Shown here: positions 1 through 7,577 of the stretch, piece by piece
Position numbering within the stretch: position 1 is the stretch's first letter
How the letters are laid out: each line of letters opens with the position of its first letter
From: Palsa-661 sp035535015
Lineage (GTDB): Bacteria > Actinomycetota > Acidimicrobiia > Acidimicrobiales > UBA8190
Assembly (NCBI GenBank): GCA_035535015.1
Contig: DATLQU010000030.1
Span: 1 to 62,890 of the forward strand
Length of the DNA: 62,890 bases
Reading direction: 5' to 3'
The notes under the pieces: generated by a model
The model's database searches: none
What the model was told of the DNA's origin: nothing
The model's input: only the letters and a program-made list of their open reading frames with translations
Translations under genes and position numbers: made by a program

Positions 1-126
1 CAGACGGCAGACGGCAGACGGCAGACGGCAGACGGCAGACGGCAGACGGCAGACGGCAGACGGCAGACGGCAGACGGCAGACGGCAGACGGCAGACGGCA
101 GACGGCAGACGGCAGACGGCAGACGG
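1..126. repeat. heptamer tandem array (cagacgg)x18
   Basis: Eighteen exact head-to-tail copies of cagacgg run from the first base of the window and stop 12 bp before the GTG start of the first gene. There are no spacers, so this is a microsatellite-like array and not a CRISPR. It occupies the position where a promoter and ribosome binding site would be expected. The true copy number is unknown because the window begins inside the array. Confidence 0.97.
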
Positions 127-138
127 TACCGTGCTGCC

Positions 139-1026
139 GTGCGGATCGGCGTCCTGATGCTCCCCACCGATCCGTGGCCGGAAACCGTCGACCGGGCCAG
201 ACGACTCGAGGCTCTCGGTTTCGAACACCTCTGGACCTATGACCATCTTTCGTGGCGTCGCTACCGGGAGCGGTCGTGGCACGGGACCATTCCCTGGTTG
301 ACCGGACTGGCCGGCGCCACCAGCAGGATCCGGCTGGGCACGATGGTGGCCTCTCCGAATTTCCGGCATCCTGTGACTCTGGCCAAAGATGCCATGACCC
401 TCGACCACATCTCCTCGGGTCGTCTCACCCTCGGGGTCGGCGCCGGTGGTGTCGGCTTCGACTCGACCGTTCTCGGCGGGGAGCCGCTCAGCCGGGATGA
501 ACGGGCGCAACGGCTGGCCGAGTTCATCGAAGTGCTCGACCTTCTGCTCCGGCAGCCGACGACATCGTTCGCCGGCCGGTACTACAGCGTGGAGGAGGCG
601 CGGATGATTCCCGGTTGCCTTCAGCGCCCTCGCCTGCCGCTCGCCCTGGCGGCCGGTGATCCCCAGACCCTGGGTCTGGTGGCCCGCTTTGCCGATGCCT
701 GGATCACCTACGGCGACACGAGCCATGGCGACACGAGCCGCCAGGGATCGGACGCCGCCATCCGTCGGCAGCTCGACCGGTTGGAAGAACACTGTGCCCG
801 TCTAGGCCGGCGACCGGGAACGGTCGACCGGATCTATCTGAGTGGCAACACCGACGAGCGGCCCCTGGCCAGCCTCGCCGCCTTCACGGACCTGGTCGGT
901 CGCTGCCAGGCCCTCGGCTTCACCGATCTCGTCTTCCACCACCCCCGGGCCGAAGACCCCGTCTGGGACGATCCGGTCGAGATCGTCGAACAGATCGCGA
1001 CCGAGGTTCTGCCGACACTGCGCTAA
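139..1026 (+). CDS. LLM class F420-dependent oxidoreductase
   Basis: Luciferase-like monooxygenase fold (TIM barrel), the group that usually transfers hydride with coenzyme F420 or a flavin; the substrate cannot be told. The N-terminal strand MRIGVLMLP, the segment GFEHLWTYDHL, the glycine-rich RLTLGVGAGG and the helix FIEVLDLLL are typical, and 295 residues is the usual length. The GTG start is chosen because the first beta strand begins there; no Shine-Dalgarno is visible since a heptamer array ends 12 bp upstream. A 15-bp duplication at 712-741 gives GDTSH/GDTSR in a probable surface loop. It is one of four paralogues in this window. Confidence 0.88.
   Translation: MRIGVLMLPTDPWPETVDRARRLEALGFEHLWTYDHLSWRRYRERSWHGTIPWLTGLAGATSRIRLGTMVASPNFRHPVTLAKDAMTLDHISSGRLTLGVGAGGVGFDSTVLGGEPLSRDERAQRLAEFIEVLDLLLRQPTTSFAGRYYSVEEARMIPGCLQRPRLPLALAAGDPQTLGLVARFADAWITYGDTSHGDTSRQGSDAAIRRQLDRLEEHCARLGRRPGTVDRIYLSGNTDERPLASLAAFTDLVGRCQALGFTDLVFHHPRAEDPVWDDPVEIVEQIATEVLPTLR
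712..741 (+). repeat. in-frame 15-bp direct duplication in the LLM gene
   Basis: Two adjacent 15-bp units, ggcgacacgagccat and ggcgacacgagccgc, differ by two bases. They encode GDTSH and GDTSR, so the reading frame is kept. Confidence 0.9.
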
Positions 1027-1214
1027 CCCTTCCGCTGGTCATGACACACGACCGCGACGAGCACCCTCACCAGCACGACGACGACGACGACGACCGCGAC
1101 CGGAATGGGCCGAATCGGTTGAGGCAGAAAGCGCCCGGGGACCCGGAGTCCGTAGTGTCATCCGGCCAACCCAAGCCACTGACCACGTCCTTCTAGGCTG
1201 GCTCCTCTTCCTCC

Positions 1215-1559
1215 TCATCTCCAACTGCAAAAGAGATTTGCGTTTCGACCAAGCTGTTCCATTCGATACGACATCAGTAAGTCCAATACGTACCCGAAGA
1301 AGGCGATAGCTGCTGCACCAAGAATCGTTCCAGCGACAGTCCCGGCGACGACGCCAAACACGACAGCACCCAATGTGTGGGGCTGATGGAGATGCACCGC
1401 CGTACCGATAACCGAAATAGGGCCTCCGATGAGGATCAACGATGCCGTAACCTTCAGGACACCCGAGACGACGAAGTTGGCCCTGCGGGTGTCCGAGATC
1501 GCTCCTTCTGGTTGTCTGAGCTTCCCCAAAGCGGCGGACACAACGATGCGCTGGTCCAC
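1215..1559 (-). CDS. hypothetical small membrane protein
   Basis: A 114-residue frame with a hydrophilic N terminus and two strongly hydrophobic stretches, about residues 32-55 (SGVLKVTASLILIGGPISVI) and 63-95 (a Gly/Ala/Val-rich helix ending GYVLDLLMSY), which predict two membrane helices. No family was recognised. The start is a GTG with no good ribosome site at normal spacing. The stretch is visibly less GC-rich than its surroundings and lies beside two tRNA genes, which could mean a transferred segment. The alternatives are a pseudogene fragment or a non-coding region. Confidence 0.5.
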   Translation of the reverse strand: MDQRIVVSAALGKLRQPEGAISDTRRANFVVSGVLKVTASLILIGGPISVIGTAVHLHQPHTLGAVVFGVVAGTVAGTILGAAAIAFFGYVLDLLMSYRMEQLGRNANLFCSWR

Positions 1560-1751
1560 GGCCTCGCCATGTGCCTCCAGGGTCGGGCGACTCTTTTCCC
1601 CTGGTGTCGTGCAAAGGATCTCGCCGCTCGTCGGGGTCGCCTACTCTGTTCATCGGTAGTCCTCTATGTTCGGAGAATGTGCGCTCGACCGCTGTGATGT
1701 TGGGCTACCCGGCGTGATCACGAAAAATCCCTGGTCAAACCGGAAAAGAAA

Positions 1752-1825
1752 CGGGGAGTAGCGCAGCCTGGCAGCGCACCTGCTTTGGGAGCAGGAGGTC
1801 GCGGGTTCAAATCCCGCCTCCCCGA
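1752..1825 (+). tRNA. tRNA-Pro (anticodon TGG)
   Basis: The cloverleaf can be read directly: acceptor CGGGGAG pairs with CTCCCCG, the anticodon stem CCTGC/GCAGG closes the loop TTTGGGA with anticodon TGG, and the T arm contains GGGTTCAAATCCC. The discriminator is A and the CCA tail is not encoded. Confidence 0.96.
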
Positions 1826-1891
1826 CCGATGATGGCGATGGCCGGTGTGGCCAAGGAAGATCGGCCGCTCGGATAACCTCAGAGCCACTCT

Positions 1892-1962
1892 GCGGGCGTA
1901 GCTCAATGGCAGAGTCCCAGCCTTCCAAGCTGGTCATGCGGGTTCGATTCCCGTCGCCCGCT
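1892..1962 (+). tRNA. tRNA-Gly (anticodon TCC)
   Basis: Acceptor GCGGGCG pairs with CGCCCGC, anticodon stem CCAGC/GCTGG encloses CTTCCAA with anticodon TCC, and the T arm contains GGGTTCGATTCCC. The discriminator is T and CCA is not encoded. It lies 66 bp after tRNA-Pro on the same strand, so the two may be co-transcribed. Confidence 0.96.
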
Positions 1963-2030
1963 CTCTCTCACCCGTCGCCCGGTCCAGAATTCTCTCGTCA
2001 GGCCGGTGCCGTCTCGCTCGGCCCGCCGAG

Positions 2031-2441
2031 CTAAGGCGTTGTGATCACGGTGATCGAGGTGACGATATCGAGATCCGGCGAGAGGCTGGCCAGAACGGGG
2101 CAGTTCTTCTCGGCCAACTCGAGGGCCCGGTCGGCCGCCGCCTTCTCAATGCGACCGGTGACCTCGAAGTGGAGTTCGATCCGGACGAACTGAAGCGGAG
2201 GCTGGTCCCGCTGCTCCGAGCGGACGACGACGGTAAGGGCCTTCATCTGCTGGCGCTTCTTCTCGAGGACGACGACGACGTCATAGGCGAGACAGGAGGC
2301 CAGGGAGATCGGAAGGAGGTCGGACGGCTTGGCCCCGACGATCTCGGGATCACCGGAGATGGCGAGCCGGAAGGAGCGGGAGTCTTCTCCCTCGAAGAGC
2401 AAGCCCCGCTGCCACTCGAGGCGCTGGTTCCCGATGGACAC
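2031..2441 (-). CDS. OsmC/Ohr family protein
   Basis: OsmC-like fold of 136 residues. The two family cysteines are present: Cys50 in SLASCLAYDV and Cys114 in EKNCPVLASL. In OsmC/Ohr proteins this pair reduces organic hydroperoxides, but YhfA-like members share the cysteines and their role is less clear. The GTG start (VSIGNQRLEW) gives a normal N terminus. It is convergent with the tRNA genes and divergent from the hydrolase at 2527, with 85 bp between the starts. Confidence 0.85.
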   Translation of the reverse strand: MSIGNQRLEWQRGLLFEGEDSRSFRLAISGDPEIVGAKPSDLLPISLASCLAYDVVVVLEKKRQQMKALTVVVRSEQRDQPPLQFVRIELHFEVTGRIEKAAADRALELAEKNCPVLASLSPDLDIVTSITVITTP

Positions 2442-2526
2442 GGGTCCTTTCTAGTCGGCCGGCTGGAGGGAGGTGAGCCATGACCGGACGGACTCGGTGA
2501 GTGGGACGGACCGGTAGCGTGCGCAG

Positions 2527-3402
2527 ATGTCCGGCGTGTGGAGCCCGAGCGGTCGAGCGAGAACAGCTGACGGGGTCGGCGTCGCCTACTACGAGCTCGG
2601 GGGATCGGGCCCGGCGCTGCTGCTGGTCCATGCCACCGGCTTCTGCGGGGCGGTGCTCGGCCCGATGGCCGGCGAGTTGATCGACCGGTATCGCTGCATC
2701 GCCTTCGACCTGCGCGGTCACGGCTGCTCCGACCGCCCGCCGGGGGGGGACTTCGGCTGGTACGGCTTCGCCGCCGACGTACTCGGGGTGGTCGATCATC
2801 TGGGCCTCGAGGAGGTGGCCGGATTCGGGCACTCCTGTGGTGGTGCGGCCCTGCTGTTGGCCGAGGAGGCCCGAACGGGGACGTTCCGCGCCCTCTACTG
2901 TTTCGAACCCATCGTCTATGCCGGGGAGACACCGCCGGCCCCCACGGCCGACGGCAATCCGCTGTCGGACGGGGCCCGGCGGCGGCGGGAGATCTTCGGG
3001 TCCCGCGACGAAGCGCTGGAGAACTTCTCCGGCAAGGCGCCCTTCGATCAGCTCGACCCCGAGGTGTTGGCGGCCTACCTGGACAACGGTTTCGCCCCGG
3101 GGGCCGACGGGATCCGCCTGCGCTGCCACCGCGAGGACGAGGCCGAGGTCTACGACCACAGCCTGGCCCACGACGCTTTCGGCCACCTGGGTGACGTCCG
3201 CTGTCCCGTGACCCTGGCTTGCGGGGCCGAGACCGATGCCATCGGACCCGGGGCCCTGAAGCGCTTCGCCCGACGACTGGCCCGATCGCAGGTGGAGGTG
3301 TACAGCGGGCTCGGTCATTTCGGTCCCCTGGCAGACCCGGGCGCCGTGGCCCGGTCCGTCGGCTCGTCTCTGCATCGCATGGGCGTGACACCCACGGCGT
3401 AG
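2527..3402 (+). CDS. alpha/beta fold hydrolase
   Basis: A 291-residue alpha/beta hydrolase. The strand ALLLVHATGFC gives the HG-type oxyanion loop, CIAFDLRGHGCSD is the classic second strand and loop, and the nucleophile elbow is GHSCG with Ser103. A late histidine lies in GLGHFGPLADPG. The substrate is unknown; the family includes esterases, epoxide hydrolases and haloperoxidase-like enzymes. The stop is 10 bp before the next gene on the same strand, so the two are likely co-transcribed. Confidence 0.85.
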   Translation: MSGVWSPSGRARTADGVGVAYYELGGSGPALLLVHATGFCGAVLGPMAGELIDRYRCIAFDLRGHGCSDRPPGGDFGWYGFAADVLGVVDHLGLEEVAGFGHSCGGAALLLAEEARTGTFRALYCFEPIVYAGETPPAPTADGNPLSDGARRRREIFGSRDEALENFSGKAPFDQLDPEVLAAYLDNGFAPGADGIRLRCHREDEAEVYDHSLAHDAFGHLGDVRCPVTLACGAETDAIGPGALKRFARRLARSQVEVYSGLGHFGPLADPGAVARSVGSSLHRMGVTPTA

Positions 3403-3412
3403 CCTCGAGCCC

Positions 3413-4234
3413 GTGGCTCTTCCCGTTCCCCGTTCACTGTCGCCCTCGAAGGTGAGTAGCTTCAAGGACTGCGCCCTGGCCTTCCGGTTCAGCGTCATCG
3501 ACCGGCTCCCTGAGCCGGCCTCACCCCATGCCGTGAAGGGCACCCTGGTCCACAGTGCCCTGGAGGGTCTGTTCTGGGAGCACGGCCCCGGCGAGCGGAC
3601 GCCGGAGGCGGCTCGGGAGTCGCTGGAGGCGGCGTGGAGCGCCCTGCAGGACGACCCCGAATTTCTCGAGCTCGAGCTGTCGGACGAGGCGCGGCAGGCC
3701 TTCCTGGCCGACGCCGAGGGACTGGTGGCCGGCTACTTCCGCCTCGAGGACCCGAATGCCGTGACCACCGTCGGGGTCGAGCTGCTCCTCGAGGCCGAGG
3801 TCGGAGGGCTGCTGCTGCGAGGGATCATCGACCGGCTCGACGTGACCCCCGACGGAGAGTTCATCGTCATCGACTACAAGACGGGTCGGGTGCCGAGCGA
3901 GATGCAGGAGCACAGTCGGCTGGGTGGCGTGCAGTTCTACGCCCTGCTGTGCGAACAGGTTCTCGGCCGGCGACCGGTCAGCGTGCGGTTGCTCTATCTG
4001 AAGGAGCCAGTCGTGATCGCCGCCGACCCGTCGGACCAGGCGCTACGAGGGCTGCGACAACGGACGGCGGCGGTGTGGACGGCCATCGAACGGGCATGCG
4101 TGGATGAGGATTTCCGACCCAAACCGTCGCCGCTGTGCAATTGGTGCCATTTCCAGGCCCTGTGCCCCGCCTTCGGTGGCGATCCGGCTCTGGCTTCGGT
4201 CCTGAGTGCCGAGCTCCACGACGCACCGGCGTAG
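3413..4234 (+). CDS. RecB-family PD-(D/E)XK nuclease with Fe-S type cysteines
   Basis: A 273-residue single-domain nuclease of the RecB/Cas4/AddB-like PDDEXK group. The core is visible as HSALEGLF (RecB-type His), a long acidic middle, then EFIVIDYKTG near residues 148-157 carrying the catalytic D and K. Cys20 (SFKDCALAF) and a C-terminal cluster Cys242, Cys245, Cys251 (CNWCHFQALCP) match the four-cysteine iron-sulfur staple of AddB and Cas4 nucleases. No helicase domain and no CRISPR array is present. GTG start. The partner is unknown. Confidence 0.85.
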   Translation: MALPVPRSLSPSKVSSFKDCALAFRFSVIDRLPEPASPHAVKGTLVHSALEGLFWEHGPGERTPEAARESLEAAWSALQDDPEFLELELSDEARQAFLADAEGLVAGYFRLEDPNAVTTVGVELLLEAEVGGLLLRGIIDRLDVTPDGEFIVIDYKTGRVPSEMQEHSRLGGVQFYALLCEQVLGRRPVSVRLLYLKEPVVIAADPSDQALRGLRQRTAAVWTAIERACVDEDFRPKPSPLCNWCHFQALCPAFGGDPALASVLSAELHDAPA

Positions 4235-4287
4235 GCGGCGGAGCCAGCCAAGGAATGGGGTGGGGCGCCGTGGGGTTTGGAACGGGT

Positions 4288-4893
4288 ATGAAAGCTCCGA
4301 CGTTCGCGGTGAACTTCGACTACCGCTGCCCTTTTGCCCGGAACATCCATGAGCACCTGGTCGCCGGAATAGAGGCCGGGGCCGACTGGAACGTCGAATT
4401 CCTGCCGTTCTCGCTCACACAGGCGCATATCGAAGAGGGGGGGACCCCCGTCTGGGAGGCAGCGGAGCGGGCATCGGATCTGATGGCCATCGAGGCGGGG
4501 CTGGTGGTGCGCGACCGGTTTCCCGGGCAATTCCTCGACGTGCACATCGCTCTGTTCGCCGCCCGCCATGACGAGGGACGGGACCTACGCGACGAGGCCG
4601 TCCTGCGCGGCGTTCTCGACCGTCACGGTATCGACGGCGACGAGGTCTTTGGAGCCATTGCCGAGGGATGGCCCCGGCAGGAATTCCGCAAGGCCCACGA
4701 AAAGGCGGTGGCCGACTACCAGGTCTTCGGTGTACCCACCTTCATCTCCGGAGGTGCGTCGGCCTTCGTGCGGGTGATGACGAGGCCCGAGGGTGACGCC
4801 GAAGGCGCCCGGGCCACTATCGAGAACGTGCTCGAGCTGCTGATGGAGCATCCCGAGATCAACGAGTTCAAGCACACCTCTATTTCACGCTGA
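4288..4893 (+). CDS. DsbA-family thioredoxin-fold protein (CPFA active site)
   Basis: A 201-residue DsbA/HCCA-isomerase-like protein. The N terminus TFAVNFDYRCPFARNIHEHL places one cysteine where CxxC would be, so it cannot form the usual active-site disulfide. The cis-proline segment VFGVPTFI is intact. Such single-cysteine members often act as glutathione- or mycothiol-type transferases or isomerases; that is inference. ATG at 4288 is chosen over upstream in-frame codons because it begins the first strand. The last codons and the TGA lie inside a 15-bp tandem array shared with the convergent gene. Confidence 0.82.
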   Translation: MKAPTFAVNFDYRCPFARNIHEHLVAGIEAGADWNVEFLPFSLTQAHIEEGGTPVWEAAERASDLMAIEAGLVVRDRFPGQFLDVHIALFAARHDEGRDLRDEAVLRGVLDRHGIDGDEVFGAIAEGWPRQEFRKAHEKAVADYQVFGVPTFISGGASAFVRVMTRPEGDAEGARATIENVLELLMEHPEINEFKHTSISR

Positions 4894-4961
4894 CATATTT
4901 CTATTTCACGCTGACATATTTCACGCTTACATATTTCACGCTTACATATTTCACGCTGACA
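4881..4961. repeat. 15-bp tandem array carrying both convergent stop codons
   Basis: Five copies of tatttcacgctgaca (4881, 4902, 4917, 4932, 4947), two of them with the variant gcttaca, and a 6-bp partial insertion after the first. The plus-strand gene stops at TGA 4891-4893 inside copy 1, and the minus-strand gene stops at 4951-4953 inside copy 5. The unit reads tga on one strand and tca on the other. It is far more AT-rich than its surroundings. Confidence 0.95.
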
Positions 4962-5856
4962 TGGAGCCGAGCAGTGCGTTGGTGCGCTGAACCTCCTCCG
5001 GTGTGCCATAAGCGGCGGCGGAGAATTCCGTCGCTCCCGCCTCGGCCACGCGTCCGATAGCCGCCGCCACTTCCTCCTCGGTGCCGACAATGGCCACGTC
5101 GGGCGGGCCGGCCGCCCCCTCGCGGTCGAGCATGGCCCGGTAGGAGGGGAGTTGGCCGTAGATCGAGAAGATCCGACCGGCCCGCTCCCGGGCGGCGTCC
5201 GGATCGGTGGTGACACAGACGGGCAGGGTGACAACCACCCGGGGGGCGGGGCGTCCGGCCTGGGCCGCCGCCGCGGTGATGGTGGGGACGATGTGATCGG
5301 CCAGGGTGGTCATGCCGACCATCCAGGTGATGGTGCCCGAAGCCTGGCGGGCGGCGATACCGAGCATGACGGTACCGAGGGCGGCCACGAGGACGGGGGG
5401 TGGGGTGGCCCCCGCGGTCTCGGGCGCTCCGAGGGTATTGGCCCGGAGGGCCTCGCCCTGGAAGGAGACCTGCTCGCCCGCCAACATCGGCATCAGGATG
5501 GAGAGGTACTCCTCCATGTAGCGCGCCGGGTGGTCGAACGAGATGCCCCAGACGCCCTCCACCACCATCTTGTGGGAGAGGCCGATCCCTAGGGCGAGTC
5601 GGCCACCGGTGGCTGCCTGCACGGTGAGCGCCTGGGCCGCCAGCATGGTGGGGTGCCGGGGATGGACGGGCACGACCGCCGTGCCCAGGGTGACCTTGGG
5701 TACCTCCCGGCCCACGACGGCCAGGGCCGTCAGAGTGTCCCATCCGAAGATCTGGGACGACCACAGCGACGATGCACCGGTGGCGGCGAGGACTTTGGCC
5801 CGCGAGACGATGTCGTCGATGGTCCCGTTCATCTCGAGGCTCAGCCCGATCCGCAT
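4951..5856 (-). CDS. LLM class F420-dependent oxidoreductase
   Basis: A 301-residue luciferase-like protein starting MRIGLSLEMNG. Family landmarks are VTLGTAVVPVHPRHP, GGRLALGIGLSHK and PPPVLVAALG, with SGTITWMVG late in the barrel, as in the F420-dependent subgroup with short insertions. The substrate is unknown. The C terminus GSMSA and its stop lie inside the shared 15-bp array, so the gene end has been affected by repeat copying without loss of the stop. The paralogue at 7578-8531 has the same VVPV(H/Y) segment. Confidence 0.87.
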   Translation of the reverse strand: MRIGLSLEMNGTIDDIVSRAKVLAATGASSLWSSQIFGWDTLTALAVVGREVPKVTLGTAVVPVHPRHPTMLAAQALTVQAATGGRLALGIGLSHKMVVEGVWGISFDHPARYMEEYLSILMPMLAGEQVSFQGEALRANTLGAPETAGATPPPVLVAALGTVMLGIAARQASGTITWMVGMTTLADHIVPTITAAAAQAGRPAPRVVVTLPVCVTTDPDAARERAGRIFSIYGQLPSYRAMLDREGAAGPPDVAIVGTEEEVAAAIGRVAEAGATEFSAAAYGTPEEVQRTNALLGSMSA

Positions 5857-5967
5857 CCTGTCCCTCCTCGTGCCGACCAGGTGGTGCCGTCGGCTTCTCC
5901 GGGTCGACCGTCAGCCGACCCCGTGCCCTTCATCCTGGCAGTACCGTTCGGGCCGTGCCCGACGGGG

Positions 5968-6015
5968 CCCGGTCTCTGGCCGGCCCGGTCTCTGGCCGGC
6001 CCGGTCTCTGGCCGG
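5968..6015. repeat. 16-bp tandem repeat x3 upstream of purE
   Basis: Three exact copies of cccggtctctggccgg in the 248-bp gap between the divergent oxidoreductase and purE, ending 89 bp before the purE start. Each unit holds the palindrome-like ccggcc core. No other feature is seen in this gap. Confidence 0.95.
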
Positions 6016-6104
6016 CCGATGTGAACGGTGGGCCGACCACGAGAAAGAATGCGGGGCCCGGCACCGCCGGCGAGCTGAAGCGGACGAGGAGCAGAGGACG
6101 GACA

Positions 6105-6596
6105 ATGAGCGTTGCCATTGTGATGGGAAGTGCGTCGGATGCGCCCGTGATGGAGGGTGCCGTCGAGGTCCTTCGCGATTTCGACGTTGCCTTCGAGGTG
6201 CGGGTCCTGTCCGCCCACCGGACGCCGGACGATGCGCTCGATTTCGCCCGTCAGGCGGCCACGAACGGTCGGAGGGTGCTGATCGCCGGAGCCGGCGGCG
6301 CCGCCCACCTGGCCGGGGTCTTGGCCGCGGTGACCCCGCTGCCGGTGATCGGGGTCCCTATCGCCGTCGGGGAGCTCGGAGGGCTCGATTCTCTGCTGGC
6401 CATGGTGCAGATGCCGAAGGGCGTGCCCGTGGCCACGGTGGCCGTGAACGGAGCAGGGAACGCTGGGCTCTTAGCCATCCGGATCCTGGCTCTGGCCGAC
6501 GAGAGACTGGCGGCTGCCCTGGGCCGGCACCGCCAGGACATGGCGGCCCGGGTGCGTGCCGCCGACGAGGAGATCAGGACGCGCTTCGCCGGATGA
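6105..6596 (+). CDS. purE: N5-carboxyaminoimidazole ribonucleotide mutase
   Basis: PurE converts N5-CAIR to CAIR in purine synthesis. At 163 residues it is full length for class I PurE. The motifs are the phosphate loop GSASD (residues 8-12), AHRTP (37-41) with the catalytic histidine, and IAGAGGAAHLAGVLAA. The usual GSxSD-W-x-T segment is replaced by APVM. ATG 6105 follows a purine-rich GAGGAGCAGAGG ribosome site. No purK is adjacent; the next gene on the strand is an SDR protein 70 bp on. Confidence 0.93.
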   Translation: MSVAIVMGSASDAPVMEGAVEVLRDFDVAFEVRVLSAHRTPDDALDFARQAATNGRRVLIAGAGGAAHLAGVLAAVTPLPVIGVPIAVGELGGLDSLLAMVQMPKGVPVATVAVNGAGNAGLLAIRILALADERLAAALGRHRQDMAARVRAADEEIRTRFAG

Positions 6597-6666
6597 CCCG
6601 ACGAAGGCGGCCGAGGCTGGCCGCCCCGGCCGGTGAGGTCCCGTCCACCAGGGAAGGCGGTCGTAG

Positions 6667-7560
6667 GTGCGCGTAGTCGTCACCGGCTCCAGTGGATTGA
6701 TCGGACGGGCGTTGGTAGACGCACTGGGCGCCGCCGGTCACGAGACCACCGTGTTCGTCCGCCGGCCCGCGGGACCGGGCGAAGCCCGATGGGACCCCGA
6801 GGTGGGGACCATCGAGACGGGAGCCTTCGACGGCGCCGGTGCCGTCGTCCATCTCGCCGGCGCCGGCATCGGTGACAAGCGATGGTCGGCGGCTCGCAAA
6901 GGTGTGATTCTCGGCAGTCGGGTCGCCTCCACCACGCTTCTGAGCCGGACCCTGGCCGGGCTCGGGACGCCGCCGGCCGTTCTCGTGAGCGCATCGGCGA
7001 TCGGCTACTACGGCGACCGGGGAGACGAGGCGCTGACCGAGACGAGCGGCACGGGCGTCGGGTTCCAGGCCGAGGTCTGCCGGGCCTGGGAGGCGGCCAC
7101 CGCCGACGCCGAGGCGGCAGGGATCAGGGTCGTGCACCTGCGTTCGGCCGTCGTGCTCTCGCGGCGCGGCGGAGCTCTCGGCCGGCAGCTCCCTCTCTTT
7201 CGGGCCGGGCTCGGCGGGAGACTCGGCTCGGGGCGTCAATGGTTCAGCTGGATATCGCTCCGTGACGAGATCGGCGCCGTCATGCACGTGATCGAGAACG
7301 GGTCGCTCGTCGGCGCCGTGAACGCATCGGCTCCGACACCGGTGACCAACCGGGAGTTCACGGCGGGACTGGCCCGGGCCCTGCACCGGCCCGCTCTCGT
7401 GGCCGTGCCGCCGTTCGCCTTGAGACTGGCCCTTGGACGTCAGCTGGCCGACGAGCTTCTCCTCGGAAGCCTGCGGGTGATGCCCGGCCGGTTGCTCGAC
7501 AGCGGCTACCAGTTCCAGGACCCCACCCTCGACGCGGCCTTGGACGCCTTGCTCCGGTAA
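6667..7560 (+). CDS. TIGR01777-type NAD(P)-dependent epimerase/SDR protein
   Basis: Extended SDR of 297 residues. The N-terminal dinucleotide fold starts MRVVVTGSSGLIGRALVDAL (GxxGxxG). It continues with VVHLAGAGIGDKRW, VSASAIGYYGDRGDEALTE and a C-terminal DUF1731-like part (ALGRQLADELLLGSLRVMP), the layout of the YfcH/SulA-type TIGR01777 proteins. The biological substrate of this family is poorly defined. GTG start. It is convergent with the LLM gene that ends at 7578. Confidence 0.9.
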   Translation: MRVVVTGSSGLIGRALVDALGAAGHETTVFVRRPAGPGEARWDPEVGTIETGAFDGAGAVVHLAGAGIGDKRWSAARKGVILGSRVASTTLLSRTLAGLGTPPAVLVSASAIGYYGDRGDEALTETSGTGVGFQAEVCRAWEAATADAEAAGIRVVHLRSAVVLSRRGGALGRQLPLFRAGLGGRLGSGRQWFSWISLRDEIGAVMHVIENGSLVGAVNASAPTPVTNREFTAGLARALHRPALVAVPPFALRLALGRQLADELLLGSLRVMPGRLLDSGYQFQDPTLDAALDALLR

Positions 7561-7577
7561 GAGAAAGACGCCGTGGA

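Noticed and set aside
1..126. CRISPR array
   Set aside because: The repeats are head to tail with no spacers; the same holds for 60893-60947 and 62767-62890.
1752..1962. Phage or island attachment site at the tRNA genes
   Set aside because: No second copy of either tRNA 3' end and no integrase gene is in the window.
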